A DNA stretch of 64,000 nt from Streptomyces sp. NK08204 (GTDB taxonomy: Bacteria; Actinomycetota; Actinomycetes; Streptomycetales; Streptomycetaceae). Made by a program: the position numbers and the translations under genes. Below are positions 16,379-24,948 of the stretch, piece by piece. The stretch covers positions 36,089 through 100,088 of the forward strand of contig NZ_JAINVF010000026.1 in NCBI RefSeq assembly GCF_020400585.1. The letters are read 5' to 3'. The notes under the pieces are model-generated. The model searched no databases and was not told the DNA's origin. It saw only the letters and a program-made list of their open reading frames with translations. Each line of letters starts with the position of its first letter. Position 1 is the first letter of the stretch.

Positions 16379-16987
16379 ATGGCGATCAAGGTGGTCCTGG
16401 CCGAGGACGAAGCCCTCACCAGGGAGGCCCTGGCTGAACTTCTCCAAATGTCGGGGAACATCGATGTCGTCGCCCACACGGGTCGGGGCGACAGGGTGCT
16501 GGGGCTCGTGGAGGAGAACGAGGCGGGGCTCGCCGTGCTCGACGTACACATGCCGGGCATGAGCGGGATCGAGGTCGCCGAGCAACTGCACCTGGAGCGG
16601 CCCGGTTTCCCGGTGGTGATCCTCACCCGTGTTCCCCGGCCCGGGCACCTGCAGCGGGCGCTCAAGGCCGGAGTGCGCGGCATCCTCACCAAGGAGACCT
16701 CGATTCGCGAGCTGTGCCAGGTCATCCGTGAAGTGCACGCAGGCGGACGGCATTTCCCGCCCGAGCTGGTTGCCGAGATGCTGGCCGCCGGCGAGAACCC
16801 GCTCACGGCCCGCGAGGCGGAGATCCTGAAGGCGGCAGAGGACGGCCGCCCGCTCAGCGCCATCGCTTCCCAGCTGCACCTGAGTCCGGGCACGGTCCGG
16901 AACCACATTCACTCCGCCGTCCGCAAGCTGAAGGCGGGCAACCGGATCGGTGCCGTGCACGCCGCGTCGCGGGCGGGCTGGATCTGA
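16379..16987 (+). CDS. Orphan NarL/FixJ-type response regulator
   Basis: This 202-residue two-domain regulator has a receiver domain (residues 1-120) with acidic pocket AEDE, phospho-acceptor Asp55 in VLDVHMPG, and the conserved Lys in LTKET. The C-terminal LuxR-type helix-turn-helix (about 138-195) carries LTAREAEILKA and LSPGTVRNHI. No histidine kinase is encoded nearby, so it is an orphan or depends on a distant kinase. It precedes the lanthipeptide precursor gene by 345 bp on the same strand and is a plausible activator, though a terminator separates them. Confidence 0.9.
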   Translation: MAIKVVLAEDEALTREALAELLQMSGNIDVVAHTGRGDRVLGLVEENEAGLAVLDVHMPGMSGIEVAEQLHLERPGFPVVILTRVPRPGHLQRALKAGVRGILTKETSIRELCQVIREVHAGGRHFPPELVAEMLAAGENPLTAREAEILKAAEDGRPLSAIASQLHLSPGTVRNHIHSAVRKLKAGNRIGAVHAASRAGWI

Positions 16988-16998
16988 GCGAAGAACCC

Positions 16999-17032
16999 GG
17001 CCCCGGCGTCGTCGTGGCGGCACGCCGGGGCC
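16999..17032 (+). terminator. Intrinsic terminator after the response regulator
   Basis: Perfect 11-bp arms GGCCCCGGCGT / ACGCCGGGGCC with a 12-nt loop begin 11 nt after the stop. Confidence 0.8.
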
Positions 17033-17332
17033 CTCGAAAGCGGCTGCGGCGTACTGCCGACACGCCCGCCCGGGCCGACAGCCCGCACCTGCTCCCTTGT
17101 CGAGACGTCTTCCCGCCACGAGCCGCCACCGGACCGAACGCGAGCTGGAGCCTCTCCTGGCCCGGCACGTGTCACGGCTCGACCCGCGTATGCTCCCGCC
17201 CGCCTCACAGGTAGCGGGCCGCAGCATGAGAACCGTACGAGTGTGGCCGAATCGGTCGTCTGACACGTGTTCGAACGCGGCGATACTCAGGGCTGGGCAA
17301 ACCCGCCCCATTCCTATGTCCGGAGGCCGCTG
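17033..17332 (+). promoter_or_regulatory. Upstream region of the lanthipeptide precursor gene
   Basis: About 300 bp without a supported ORF. A CGGAGG ribosome binding site lies at 17321, 7 nt before the precursor ATG. The promoter should lie here, but I see no clear -10/-35 pair or repeat. Confidence 0.5.
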
Positions 17333-17533
17333 ATGCCCCAGACCCACCTGTCCCACACCGCCGTGCTCGAAGCCTGGCTGTCGGGCGCCGAGAGCGCGTA
17401 CGGCCAGTCCAACCCGGCCGGGCCCCTCTATGTCGGCGGCGCAGCCGCCGAGGCCGCACTCACCGACCCGAGCGACTCCCTCTACGGCTTCTGTTCCAGC
17501 CCGTCCGGGTCGCTCGGCAGTTGGTGCTGCTGA
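17333..17533 (+). CDS. Class II lanthipeptide precursor (LanA)
   Basis: A 66-residue peptide. The leader (about 1-43) includes SGAESAYGQSNPAGPLYVGG followed by an Ala-rich AAAEAAL. The C-terminal core from about residue 44 has one Thr and seven Ser as dehydration sites and three cysteines (C54, C65, C66), ending in Trp-Cys-Cys. Up to three (methyl)lanthionine rings are possible. ATG is chosen for its CGGAGG site and because the LanM gene follows directly. The leader lacks the typical ELxxV pattern and a clean double-Gly cleavage site right before the core. Cleavage position is unknown, and no protease gene is nearby. Confidence 0.8.
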   Translation: MPQTHLSHTAVLEAWLSGAESAYGQSNPAGPLYVGGAAAEAALTDPSDSLYGFCSSPSGSLGSWCC

Positions 17534-17605
17534 CCGTCTCCGCTCCGGAGCGCACTCGCTGAGCGCGCCCCGGCGGAGCCCGGAGTGAGGTTCCACGAAC
17601 GGGAG

Positions 17606-17640
17606 CGTGAGGAACCGGGCCGGTGGAACGGTTCCTCACG
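17606..17640 (+). promoter_or_regulatory. Hairpin between lanA and lanM (likely attenuator)
   Basis: A perfect 12-bp inverted repeat (CGTGAGGAACCG / CGGTTCCTCACG) with an 11-nt loop lies 73 nt after the precursor stop and 55 nt before the LanM start. In lantibiotic operons such a partial terminator lets much more precursor than synthetase mRNA be made. It would lie inside the coding region if LanM began at the upstream in-frame GTG 17585, which argues for the 17696 start. Confidence 0.7.
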
Positions 17641-17695
17641 CCCCACCTCAAGGCGCCTCGGACGGCGCGACGCGGCAGGGGAACGGGGAAGGCGG

Positions 17696-20587
17696 ATGGT
17701 GAGCGGATCGGGGTCGAAGAGACCGGGACCGGACAGGGAAGACGAGGCCGATTGGTTCGCCCGGCCCGTGCGCAGCATCGCCCGGCCCTGGCGGGACGAG
17801 CTGGCCCGGCGGCTCGCCGCAGTGAACGGCCTCGGGCAGGACGAACGGGAAGTCGTGCTGGACGCAGGCCACACCGCCCTGCTCAGGTCCTTGCACGCGA
17901 AACTCTCCCGCCTGTTCCTGATCGAGCTGCACGCGCTGCGCCTGGCAACAGGCGGCCGGCCACCCGCCGCGGGCACGGCCGCGGGCACCGGCCCGGGCGC
18001 AGGCGCCGCCACGGGCAACGCGTCGGACCCGCAGATATGGGCCGCGTACCTCGAGCAGGCCGGACGAGCGGGCTACCTCGACCAGCTCTCCGGCCGGTAC
18101 CCGACGGTCGTCCCGCGGATCGCGGCGGTGGCACGGCTGTCCGTGGCGGCGACGGCGGGCTTCGCGCAACGGCTCGCCGCCGACCGCACTCTGCTGCACT
18201 CCCTGCTGGACGGCCCGGCGGGGGAGATGCGCGCCGTCACCTTCGGGGCGGGCGACAGCCACCGGGGCGGGCTCACCGTCAGCCGTGTCGACTTCGACGG
18301 CGGAAGCCTCATGTACAAGCCCCGCCCGTCCGAGACGGACGTGGCCCTCGGCGGCCTGCTGGACGAGCTGTTCGCGGACCTCCCCGCCGCCCCGGCACCG
18401 CACGAGCGCATCCGTGTGCCGCGGACGCTGGCCCGTGACGGCTACGGCTGGGCCGAGTTCGTCCGCCACCGCTACTGCGCCGACGAGGCCGAACTCGCCG
18501 CCTTCTACCGCGGCGTCGGACACTGGTTGGCCGTCCTCCGCTTCACCGGCGGCACCGACATGCACGCCGAGAACATGATCGCCGCGGGACCGGTGCCGGT
18601 GATCGTGGACGCCGAGACGCTCTTCGACGCCCCCGCGCCCTTCCCGCCCAGCAACCGGGGCGACGCGGTGGACGTGGCGGCGGCGGCCATCCGCCGTACG
18701 GTGCTGCGGACCGGACTGCTGCCCGTACGCGGCACCGGATTCGCGCTCGGTGGGGTGGACATCTCCGGGGTCGGGGCGCTGCCCGGACAGCAGCCGCTGA
18801 TCCCGAACCCGGTGATCGCGGACGGCGGCACCGCGGCGGCCCGGTTCCAGGTGGACCTGGTGGCGATGCCCGCCGCGGCCAACCACCCCAGCCCCACCCC
18901 CGTACTGAGCACGTACTGGGACCGGATCCTGGCCGGCTTCCAGGAGATGACCGCACACCTGCGCACCCCCGGCCGCGACCCGTACCGGCTGCTGCGCCGG
19001 TTCGAAGGCGCCCGGGCGCGGCGGATCCTGCGGCCCACGCAGGCGTACGTCGACATCGGCCGGATGCTGTGGCACCCGGCGTCCCTGCACGACGAGGCGG
19101 CGGCCGTCGAGCGGGCCCGGGACATCCTGCGGCGCAACGCCGAGGTGCTGCCCGGCGCGCCCACCGACCGTGCGGCCATCGACGGCGAGATCGCGGACCT
19201 GCTGGCGGGCGACGTGCCGATGTTCACCTTCCCCGTGGACGCCACCGCGGTACGGAACACGGTCGAGGACTGGCGCACCGCCGACCTGTCGCTGGAGGAG
19301 GCGGTGATCCAGGACGCGCTGGTGGGCGCGTACCTCAACGAGCGCTCGCTGCCCGCACGGGTGCAGGCCGCCGCCCGCGACCCGCACGCCCGCAACCGGG
19401 AGCGGCGCCGCCGGGACCTGGCCGCGCGGATGGTACGGCGGCTGTGCGACGGGGCGGTGCGCGGCGAGGACGGTACGGTCACCTGGATCAGCCCCGTCTT
19501 CACGCCCGCCGGATGGTCCATCAGGGTGCTGCCCGCCGACCTCTACACCGGGCAGGGCGGGGTGGCCCTGGCGCTCGCGGAGTACGTGACCGAGGCACGG
19601 GCCGGTCGCGCCGACGAACTGCCGGGCGTCGCCGAGACGTTCGAGGGCGCGCTGCGGGTGCTGGTCACCACCGAGGACCTGACACCGACACCCTCGCCCG
19701 GGGCGTTCAGCGGTGCTGCCTCGCAGGTGTGGACGTGGCTTGCGCTGCACCGGGTGCTCGGCGAGGACGGGCTGCTGGAGCGGGCCGCCGAACGGGCCCT
19801 GCTGCTCACGGAGGGAGGGCCTCTGGTCGAGGACGACATCGAGGTGGACCTCCTCAACGGGGCCTGCGGCGCGATCGTCCCCCTGCTCGACCTGGCCACC
19901 GCCACCGGACAGGACCGCTGGCTCGGCGCCGCCGCCCACATCGGCCGCCGGCTGGCCGGGCTGGCCACCCTTGACGCCGGCGGCGCCCGGTGGACGACCC
20001 GCCTCAACCCCGAGGGCATCGGCGGCTTCGCCCACGGCGCCACCGGTATCGGCTGGGCCCTGGCCCGGCTCGCCCTCAGCGACGCGGGTTCCGCCGCCGA
20101 ACGCCGCGGCTGGCGCCACCTGGCCGACCGGGCCTTCGCCTACCAGGAATCCCTGTACCGGCCCGAGCACGGCAACTGGCTCGACGTCCGGGTCGGCGCC
20201 GAGGACGACTTCTTCACCAGCTGGTGCCACGGCAGCGCGGGGATCGGTATCGGCATGCTCGACCTGCACCGGCGCACCGGCGACCCCGCCCATCTCGACA
20301 TGGCACGCCGCGCCGCACGCGCCTGCGCCGCCGAAGGCTTCGGCTGGAGCCACACCCTGTGCCACGGCGACCTCGGCCTCTGGGAGTTCCTCACGGCTCT
20401 GGGCCACGGTGACCGACAGGACCTGGACGCGGAGATCCTCACCGGACTCGAACAGCGCGGCCCGGTGGGGGGCCTGGCCCGCGAGGCGTTCTCACCCAGT
20501 CTCATGTCCGGCCTCGCCGGAGTCCTGCACACCCTCCTGCGCATGCATCCCGGGGCCGACCTGCCCAATCCCCTGCTCCTCGACTGA
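17696..20587 (+). CDS. Class II lanthionine synthetase (LanM)
   Basis: This 963-residue bifunctional enzyme dehydrates Ser/Thr and cyclises with Cys in the preceding precursor. The N-terminal half is the LanM dehydratase, a kinase-like fold with SRVDFDGGSLMYKPRP, FTGGTDMHAENM and VIVDAETLF. The C-terminal LanC-like cyclase domain has its zinc ligands visible: Cys844 (SWCHGSAG), Cys889 and His890 (LCHGDLG). ATG 17696 follows a GGGGAAGG site; an upstream in-frame GTG (17585) adds an unlikely Arg-rich tail. No LanT transporter, LanP protease or immunity gene follows, so export and maturation must use other genes. Confidence 0.93.
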   Translation: MVSGSGSKRPGPDREDEADWFARPVRSIARPWRDELARRLAAVNGLGQDEREVVLDAGHTALLRSLHAKLSRLFLIELHALRLATGGRPPAAGTAAGTGPGAGAATGNASDPQIWAAYLEQAGRAGYLDQLSGRYPTVVPRIAAVARLSVAATAGFAQRLAADRTLLHSLLDGPAGEMRAVTFGAGDSHRGGLTVSRVDFDGGSLMYKPRPSETDVALGGLLDELFADLPAAPAPHERIRVPRTLARDGYGWAEFVRHRYCADEAELAAFYRGVGHWLAVLRFTGGTDMHAENMIAAGPVPVIVDAETLFDAPAPFPPSNRGDAVDVAAAAIRRTVLRTGLLPVRGTGFALGGVDISGVGALPGQQPLIPNPVIADGGTAAARFQVDLVAMPAAANHPSPTPVLSTYWDRILAGFQEMTAHLRTPGRDPYRLLRRFEGARARRILRPTQAYVDIGRMLWHPASLHDEAAAVERARDILRRNAEVLPGAPTDRAAIDGEIADLLAGDVPMFTFPVDATAVRNTVEDWRTADLSLEEAVIQDALVGAYLNERSLPARVQAAARDPHARNRERRRRDLAARMVRRLCDGAVRGEDGTVTWISPVFTPAGWSIRVLPADLYTGQGGVALALAEYVTEARAGRADELPGVAETFEGALRVLVTTEDLTPTPSPGAFSGAASQVWTWLALHRVLGEDGLLERAAERALLLTEGGPLVEDDIEVDLLNGACGAIVPLLDLATATGQDRWLGAAAHIGRRLAGLATLDAGGARWTTRLNPEGIGGFAHGATGIGWALARLALSDAGSAAERRGWRHLADRAFAYQESLYRPEHGNWLDVRVGAEDDFFTSWCHGSAGIGIGMLDLHRRTGDPAHLDMARRAARACAAEGFGWSHTLCHGDLGLWEFLTALGHGDRQDLDAEILTGLEQRGPVGGLAREAFSPSLMSGLAGVLHTLLRMHPGADLPNPLLLD

Positions 20588-20724
20588 CCCCGCCCGGACC
20601 GAGCCCGGTCCAGGGTGTTGCCGACAGCGCCCCCGTCGCAGCACCTGGAACGGGTGATCGCGCCGGCGACCGCTCCCGCGGCGGCTGCCGGCGCCTCACA
20701 CCGCGGTCGTGCGGCGGGCTGCCG

Positions 20725-21312
20725 CTACGGGACGTTCCAGGCGGCGATGAACGGTTGCCCGTCCTCATGGCCCAGGAAACTCAGGGTTCCGGGATGCGGG
20801 TGGCCCAGTAGCCGGCCGGCCGCTGCGTCCAGGCCCAGCCACCGCACGGCGAGCACCCGCGCCAGATGACCGTGGGCGACCACGGCGACGTCGCCGTCGT
20901 TCAGCAACGGCCGGATGCGGTCCAGCACCGCGTCCGTACGCGCGGCCACCTGCTCGAGCCGCTCACCGGGATGGTCGGCGTCGCCGGGAACGACGCCGTC
21001 CCGCCACAGGTCCCAGCCCGGCCGCCCCTCCCGGATCTGCGCTGCGGTCAGGCCCTCGTAGCCGCCGTAATCCCACTCCACCAGGTCGGGATCGGGCCTG
21101 ACGCCGGTCAGCCCCGCCAGCTCAGCGGTCCGCATGGCGCGGCTCAGCGGACTGCTGAACACGCCGGCCAGCGGGCGTCGGGCCACTCTTGGAGCGAGCG
21201 CCTTGGCCGATGCCTCGCCCGCGTCAGTCAGCGGAACGTCAGTGCGTCCCGCGTGCTGACCCGACAGGCTCCACTCGGTCTGGCCGTGCCTGATCAATAT
21301 CAGCTTCCCCAT
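20725..21312 (-). CDS. Histidine phosphatase family protein
   Basis: This 195-residue phosphoglycerate-mutase-like phosphatase has the catalytic LIRHGQTEWS at residues 6-15 and the second His in VVAHGHLARVLAVRW. VFSSPLSRAMRTAEL and WDYGGYEGLT complete the signature. The substrate could be a phosphosugar or an adenosylcobalamin-pathway intermediate; the sequence does not say. It is monocistronic and converges on the LanM gene. Confidence 0.9.
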   Translation of the reverse strand: MGKLILIRHGQTEWSLSGQHAGRTDVPLTDAGEASAKALAPRVARRPLAGVFSSPLSRAMRTAELAGLTGVRPDPDLVEWDYGGYEGLTAAQIREGRPGWDLWRDGVVPGDADHPGERLEQVAARTDAVLDRIRPLLNDGDVAVVAHGHLARVLAVRWLGLDAAAGRLLGHPHPGTLSFLGHEDGQPFIAAWNVP

Positions 21313-21513
21313 GGGCGAGCACGCTATCCGATCAGGGGACCAGCGACTGGGTGAAGGCGAACCCGACCACGCCGACGGCGTGCGTGTCGACGTGGCTGGA
21401 CTCGATCTCGGCGTCCGTGCGGTGCCGGCGCGGGCCGGTTCTGCCGACGATCGGCGCCGGTGACTGGCATTCAGTGCACCGTCGGTACGCTCCGGGCCGG
21501 GTCCGCAGCGCGC

Positions 21514-22527
21514 TCAGCGGACGGGTGCGTCGCTGGTTGCGGACTGGGTGAGGACGCGCCGGAGCCAGCGGAAACGGGCGTTGCGCGCGTCCTCGCTGAG
21601 CGCCGCCTGTGGTGCGACGGTGTCGAAGCCGTGGAAGGCACCCGGCCACACGTGCAATTCGGCCTGGCCGCCGGCCTGCCAGATCCCGTTGGCGTAGGCG
21701 ACGCCTTCATCCCGGAAGGTCTCGGCCGACCCCACCTCGATGTAGGCCGGAGGCAGTCCGGACAGATCCTTGGCGCGGGCGGGCGCCGCGTAGGACGGCA
21801 GGTCCGCCGCGCCGTGACGGTCGCCCAGCAGCGCCTGCCACGCGGTCGCGTTGGACGTGCGGTCCCAGAGGCCGGTACCGGCCATCTGGTGACTGGAGAA
21901 CGTGTCGTTGCGGTCGTCGAGCATCGGGCACACGAGTAGTTGCCCGATCGGGGCGGGCCCGCCCCGGTCACGGGTGAGCAGGGCGAGTGCGGCGGCGAGT
22001 CCGGCACCGGCGCTCTTTCCCCCGATGATGATGCGGCCCGCCTCGATGCCGAGTCGGTCCGCCTGTGCGGCCACGTGGACGAGCCCGGCGTAACAGTCCT
22101 CCACCGGTACCGGGTACCTCGCCTGCGGCGCCAGCCGGTACTCGACGGAGATGACGGCCAACTCCAGCGTGAGGGCCCACTCGTGCAGCAGCCGCGGGAG
22201 TACGGACCACGCATTGCCCGTGATCATTCCACCGCCGTGCATGTAGTAGAGGAGCGGCAGCGGGCCCGCGACATCGGCGGGCCGCGCGCTCACGAGCGTG
22301 ACGTCCTGTCCGTCCGCCCCGCCCGGCACCCGTAGCTCGTTCACCTCGAAGCGGCCGTCGGCCCGGAGATCCTGCACCGTCGGCCTGGGCCGTGCCGCGG
22401 CATCCCGCTTCTGCCGGGCGGCAAGGTTGTCCGGGGTGTACGGCTTCCTCGCCTCGTCCCCCAAAGCCGCCAGCGCCGCAGCCAGTTCGGGGTCGAAAGG
22501 GGGCACGCCGTCCCGAGCCATGTCCAT
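21514..22527 (-). CDS. Alpha/beta hydrolase (HSL-like esterase)
   Basis: This 337-residue hormone-sensitive-lipase-family esterase has the oxyanion motif MHGGGM, nucleophile elbow GGKSAGAG (family usually GDSAG), the acid region in IEVGSAETFRDEGVAYA and the final His in GAFHGFD. The N-terminal cap precedes residue 80. It probably hydrolyses small acyl esters. Start at 22527 is the first Met; MARDGVPPFD two codons later is an alternative. Confidence 0.88.
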   Translation of the reverse strand: MDMARDGVPPFDPELAAALAALGDEARKPYTPDNLAARQKRDAAARPRPTVQDLRADGRFEVNELRVPGGADGQDVTLVSARPADVAGPLPLLYYMHGGGMITGNAWSVLPRLLHEWALTLELAVISVEYRLAPQARYPVPVEDCYAGLVHVAAQADRLGIEAGRIIIGGKSAGAGLAAALALLTRDRGGPAPIGQLLVCPMLDDRNDTFSSHQMAGTGLWDRTSNATAWQALLGDRHGAADLPSYAAPARAKDLSGLPPAYIEVGSAETFRDEGVAYANGIWQAGGQAELHVWPGAFHGFDTVAPQAALSEDARNARFRWLRRVLTQSATSDAPVR

Positions 22528-22630
22528 GGGGCGTAGTCAATCAGTAGCCGTGCCCTGCGGGTTGACCGAACGACCGTCCGACCCCGGCCGGGCCGGCCTC
22601 ACCAGCAACCCCTGACGCACTGAGACGCAC

Positions 22631-22686
22631 GTCACACCCCCATCCCTGTCACATCACAGCGCCCTGCGCTGTCAGAGAGGTGTGAC
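22631..22686. repeat. Nested inverted repeats (cruciform-like)
   Basis: Outer arms GTCACACC (22631) and GGTGTGAC (22679) enclose an inner hairpin CAGCGC-CCT-GCGCTG (22657-22671). It lies about 100 bp upstream of the minus-strand esterase start and could be a regulatory element for it. Confidence 0.4.
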
Positions 22687-23463
22687 AATCTCCCGGCGCC
22701 GGAGCAGACGTTGAATCCCCCGACAGCGAAGGCCCCGGCGCCGGGTCATGTCCACTGCTCACCGCGCTCTGACTGAGGGCTGCGCGGCAGGGCTCACGAT
22801 GCCGTCGTCGCCGACGCGCGCCTTCGCCCGGCCCGACGCCCCTTCCTCCACCGGGCGTACGTGGCGTCCGTATGGTCCAGCCGGGAAGCTCTTCAGGTCG
22901 CACGGTCGAAGCGACGCCAGAGGGGCGACGGCCTTCCCTTTGTCCGGGGCCACGGCCCTGTGCATGGCCGGGCACCACACCGATGCCGAGGCCCGCGCCG
23001 TGGCCGCAGCCCGCTCCCGGTCACGCACCGCGGGCACTGAGTATCGCCGCACAAGCGATGGGTGCCCAGGGCCGCGACCCGCGGCAGAGGGCCGGAGACG
23101 GCGCTCATCGTGACGGCTGCCCGCAGCGGACTGATCTACGCCATGAACGCGCAGGGCCGCCACCCGCGGCAGAGGGGCCGGCCCGCGAGGTCCTCGCCGC
23201 TCATCCGGACCGGATCTGTGCCGCCTGGTCCTGTGGCTCGGCCTGGCCCGCGGCCTCCGCGGCCACGACGCCTGCCTCGCGGCCTTCGGCCCGGACCCCC
23301 GCCGCACCGCCGGGGCGCGCGCACTGCTGGACCGCACCCACAATGCGTGACCGGGCGCCCGACGCCGTCGTCGTCCTCCGCGGAGCACGCCGCGAACCGT
23401 ACCCCGACACCGCCTTCGGCCCCGCCGGGTGTCCGACTCCGCGCCGGCGACCGGTGAACCCGG
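22687..23463. other. Non-coding or decayed stretch with a direct repeat
   Basis: About 780 bp with no ORF showing recognisable family features. A direct repeat occurs at 23067-23095 and 23152-23181 (CAGGGCCG then ACCCGCGGCAGAGGG; one mismatch, one extra base). The plus strand at 23213-23350 reads as an orderly helical tail (LCRLVLWLGLARGLRGHDA) without a start, which suggests a gene remnant of unknown identity. Confidence 0.4.
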
Positions 23464-23982
23464 TCAGTCTCCGAGGCCACCCGCGGTCAATTGCTTGTGC
23501 ATGACGATGCAGGGGCGACCGTACTGGATGTCGGGACGGCGATCGATCTCCTGCCAGCCCAGTGAGTTCCAGAACGCCAGCGCCGTGGGGTTGTTTTCCA
23601 GGACCGCGAGGCGGATGCCGCTGCGACCCAGGCTGCTGAGCCGTTCCTCGACCATGCTTGCCAGCAGCCGGCCGGTTCCTTTTCGGCGCCGGTCTCCGTG
23701 CACGATGAGCAGCCCGATCCACGGATACCCGTCCTTGGGGTGCTCGTGCAGCAGGGAGACCAGGCCCGCTGCCCGCTCCTTGGTGTCGCGGGCGAGCAGG
23801 ACCTCGAAACCGGTGGCGCCCGTGTCTTGGCGCAGGTCGGTTTCGACCTGCTCGGCGTCGATGTTGTCGGGGTCGTACTCGCCGGCGGCGCGGCAGTACT
23901 CGGGATTGCTCGCGTAGATGCCGACGATCTCGGCGATCTCGTCCGGAGTCAGACGCAGCGGGGAAAGAGACAACGTGGACAT
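23464..23982 (-). CDS. GNAT family N-acetyltransferase
   Basis: This 172-residue acyltransferase has the acetyl-CoA motif in LLIVHGDRRRKGTGRLLASMVEE and motif B in LAVLENNPTALAFWNSLGWQEI. ATG 23982 (MSTLSLSPLRLTPDE) is chosen; upstream in-frame starts add a sequence unlike the family. Substrate unknown. A long A-run lies about 50 bp upstream. Confidence 0.88.
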   Translation of the reverse strand: MSTLSLSPLRLTPDEIAEIVGIYASNPEYCRAAGEYDPDNIDAEQVETDLRQDTGATGFEVLLARDTKERAAGLVSLLHEHPKDGYPWIGLLIVHGDRRRKGTGRLLASMVEERLSSLGRSGIRLAVLENNPTALAFWNSLGWQEIDRRPDIQYGRPCIVMHKQLTAGGLGD

Positions 23983-24393
23983 GCGGGCAAGAGTAAGCAG
24001 CCGCGCCGCTGCCCGGCACGTGTAAAAAAAAGGGGCCGTGGCCGCCGCGCGGGCTGAGTGCTGTTCTGCCCAGCTCTGACCGGGGCTGTCCACGCGTTCC
24101 GTCGGCCCGCCGCAAAGCAGGACGAGCTGCGTGCCGCAAGCGGTCGGACGTCGTCGATCCCGCGGAAGGTGTCCTCGTGATGACCCATGTCCAACGGCCA
24201 CCGGGGCGCCACCCAAGTGCCCGCGCCATGAGCGTCGACTCCACGGCTCCGCCCCTGATTCCGGCCCCGGCATTGTCCGGTGGCCGTGCACAGGACGTCC
24301 TCCGCCGGTGGGACCGACCAACCGTGAAACGGCCGTCGCCCAGAACGAGAACACCTGCGCGTGTCCGGGGCGGCGGTGCTGCCCGGTCGCTTC
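23983..24393. other. Intergenic stretch with an A-tract
   Basis: About 410 bp between the GNAT gene and the NTF2-like gene. It has no supportable ORF. A run of eight A residues (about 24025-24032) is unusual in this base composition and could bend the promoter region of the minus-strand GNAT gene. Confidence 0.4.
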
Positions 24394-24861
24394 TCACTGG
24401 AGGGGGATCTCGTGGTCGGGGCCGCGCTCGTCCTCCGGCCGTGGCCCGAACCAGCGCCGGTCGGACTCGCTGATGCGCACGTCGTTGATACTGGCCTCGC
24501 GGCGTCGCATGAGGCCGTGCTCGTCGAACTCCCACAGTTCGTTGCCGTAGCTGCGCCACCACTGACCTGACGCATCGTGACACTCGTACTGGAAGCGGAC
24601 GGCGATCCGGTTCTCGTGGAAGGCCCACAGGCTCTTGCGCAGCACGTAGTCCAGTTCGCGCTCCCACTTCTGTGTGAGGAAGGCGACGATCTCCTCACGG
24701 CCGTGGAGGAACGTGTCCCGGTTCCGCCACGTCGAGTCCGGCGTGTAGGCCAGTGCCACCCGCTGAGGATCACGTGTGTTCCACGCGTCCTCGGCCGCTT
24801 GGACCTTCTGCAGCGCCGTGTCCCGCGTGAAGGGCGGGTAGGGCGGGCGATCTTCCGGCAT
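24394..24861 (-). CDS. NTF2-like / DUF1348 family protein
   Basis: This 155-residue SnoaL/NTF2-fold protein of the DUF1348 type has the motifs AEDAWNTRDPQRVALAYTPDS, WRNRDTFLHGREEIVAFLTQKW, IAVRFQYECHDASGQWWRSYG and WEFDEHGLMRRREASIND. The function of the family is unknown. ATG 24861 follows GAGGAGG; an in-frame ATG at 24897 would place the start on top of the operator. It is divergent from a TetR gene, across two matching operators, so it is probably the repressed target. Confidence 0.85.
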   Translation of the reverse strand: MPEDRPPYPPFTRDTALQKVQAAEDAWNTRDPQRVALAYTPDSTWRNRDTFLHGREEIVAFLTQKWERELDYVLRKSLWAFHENRIAVRFQYECHDASGQWWRSYGNELWEFDEHGLMRRREASINDVRISESDRRWFGPRPEDERGPDHEIPLQ

Positions 24862-24878
24862 TGCGGCCTCCTCGCGTT

Positions 24879-24894
24879 GAGAACGAGCGTTCTC
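24879..24894. promoter_or_regulatory. TetR-type operator 1
   Basis: Perfect inverted repeat GAGAACG-AG-CGTTCTC, placed just upstream of the NTF2-like gene's ribosome binding site in the divergent promoter region. Confidence 0.7.
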
Positions 24895-24914
24895 CATTGC
24901 TGCGGCCTACGATA

Positions 24915-24930
24915 GAAAACGATCGTTCTC
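24915..24930. promoter_or_regulatory. TetR-type operator 2
   Basis: GAAAACG-AT-CGTTCTC, the same half-site as operator 1 with one mismatch, centred 36 bp away and 19 bp before the TetR start. Two copies between divergent genes suggest autoregulation plus control of the NTF2-like gene. Confidence 0.7.
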
Positions 24931-24948
24931 AACGTCAAGGAGTTCCCC

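Noticed and set aside
17585..17695. In-frame GTG extension of LanM
   Set aside because: The extension is Arg-rich, contains the 12-bp hairpin, and the ATG at 17696 has a better ribosome binding site.
17648..20407. Long open reading frame (about 920 codons) antisense to LanM
   Set aside because: A typical high-GC shadow of the real gene: no family motifs, Gly/Arg/Val-rich, and the sense strand has complete LanM signatures.
21332..21649. ORF of 105 codons between the phosphatase and esterase genes
   Set aside because: It overlaps the esterase 3' end in another frame and has no motif or ribosome binding site.
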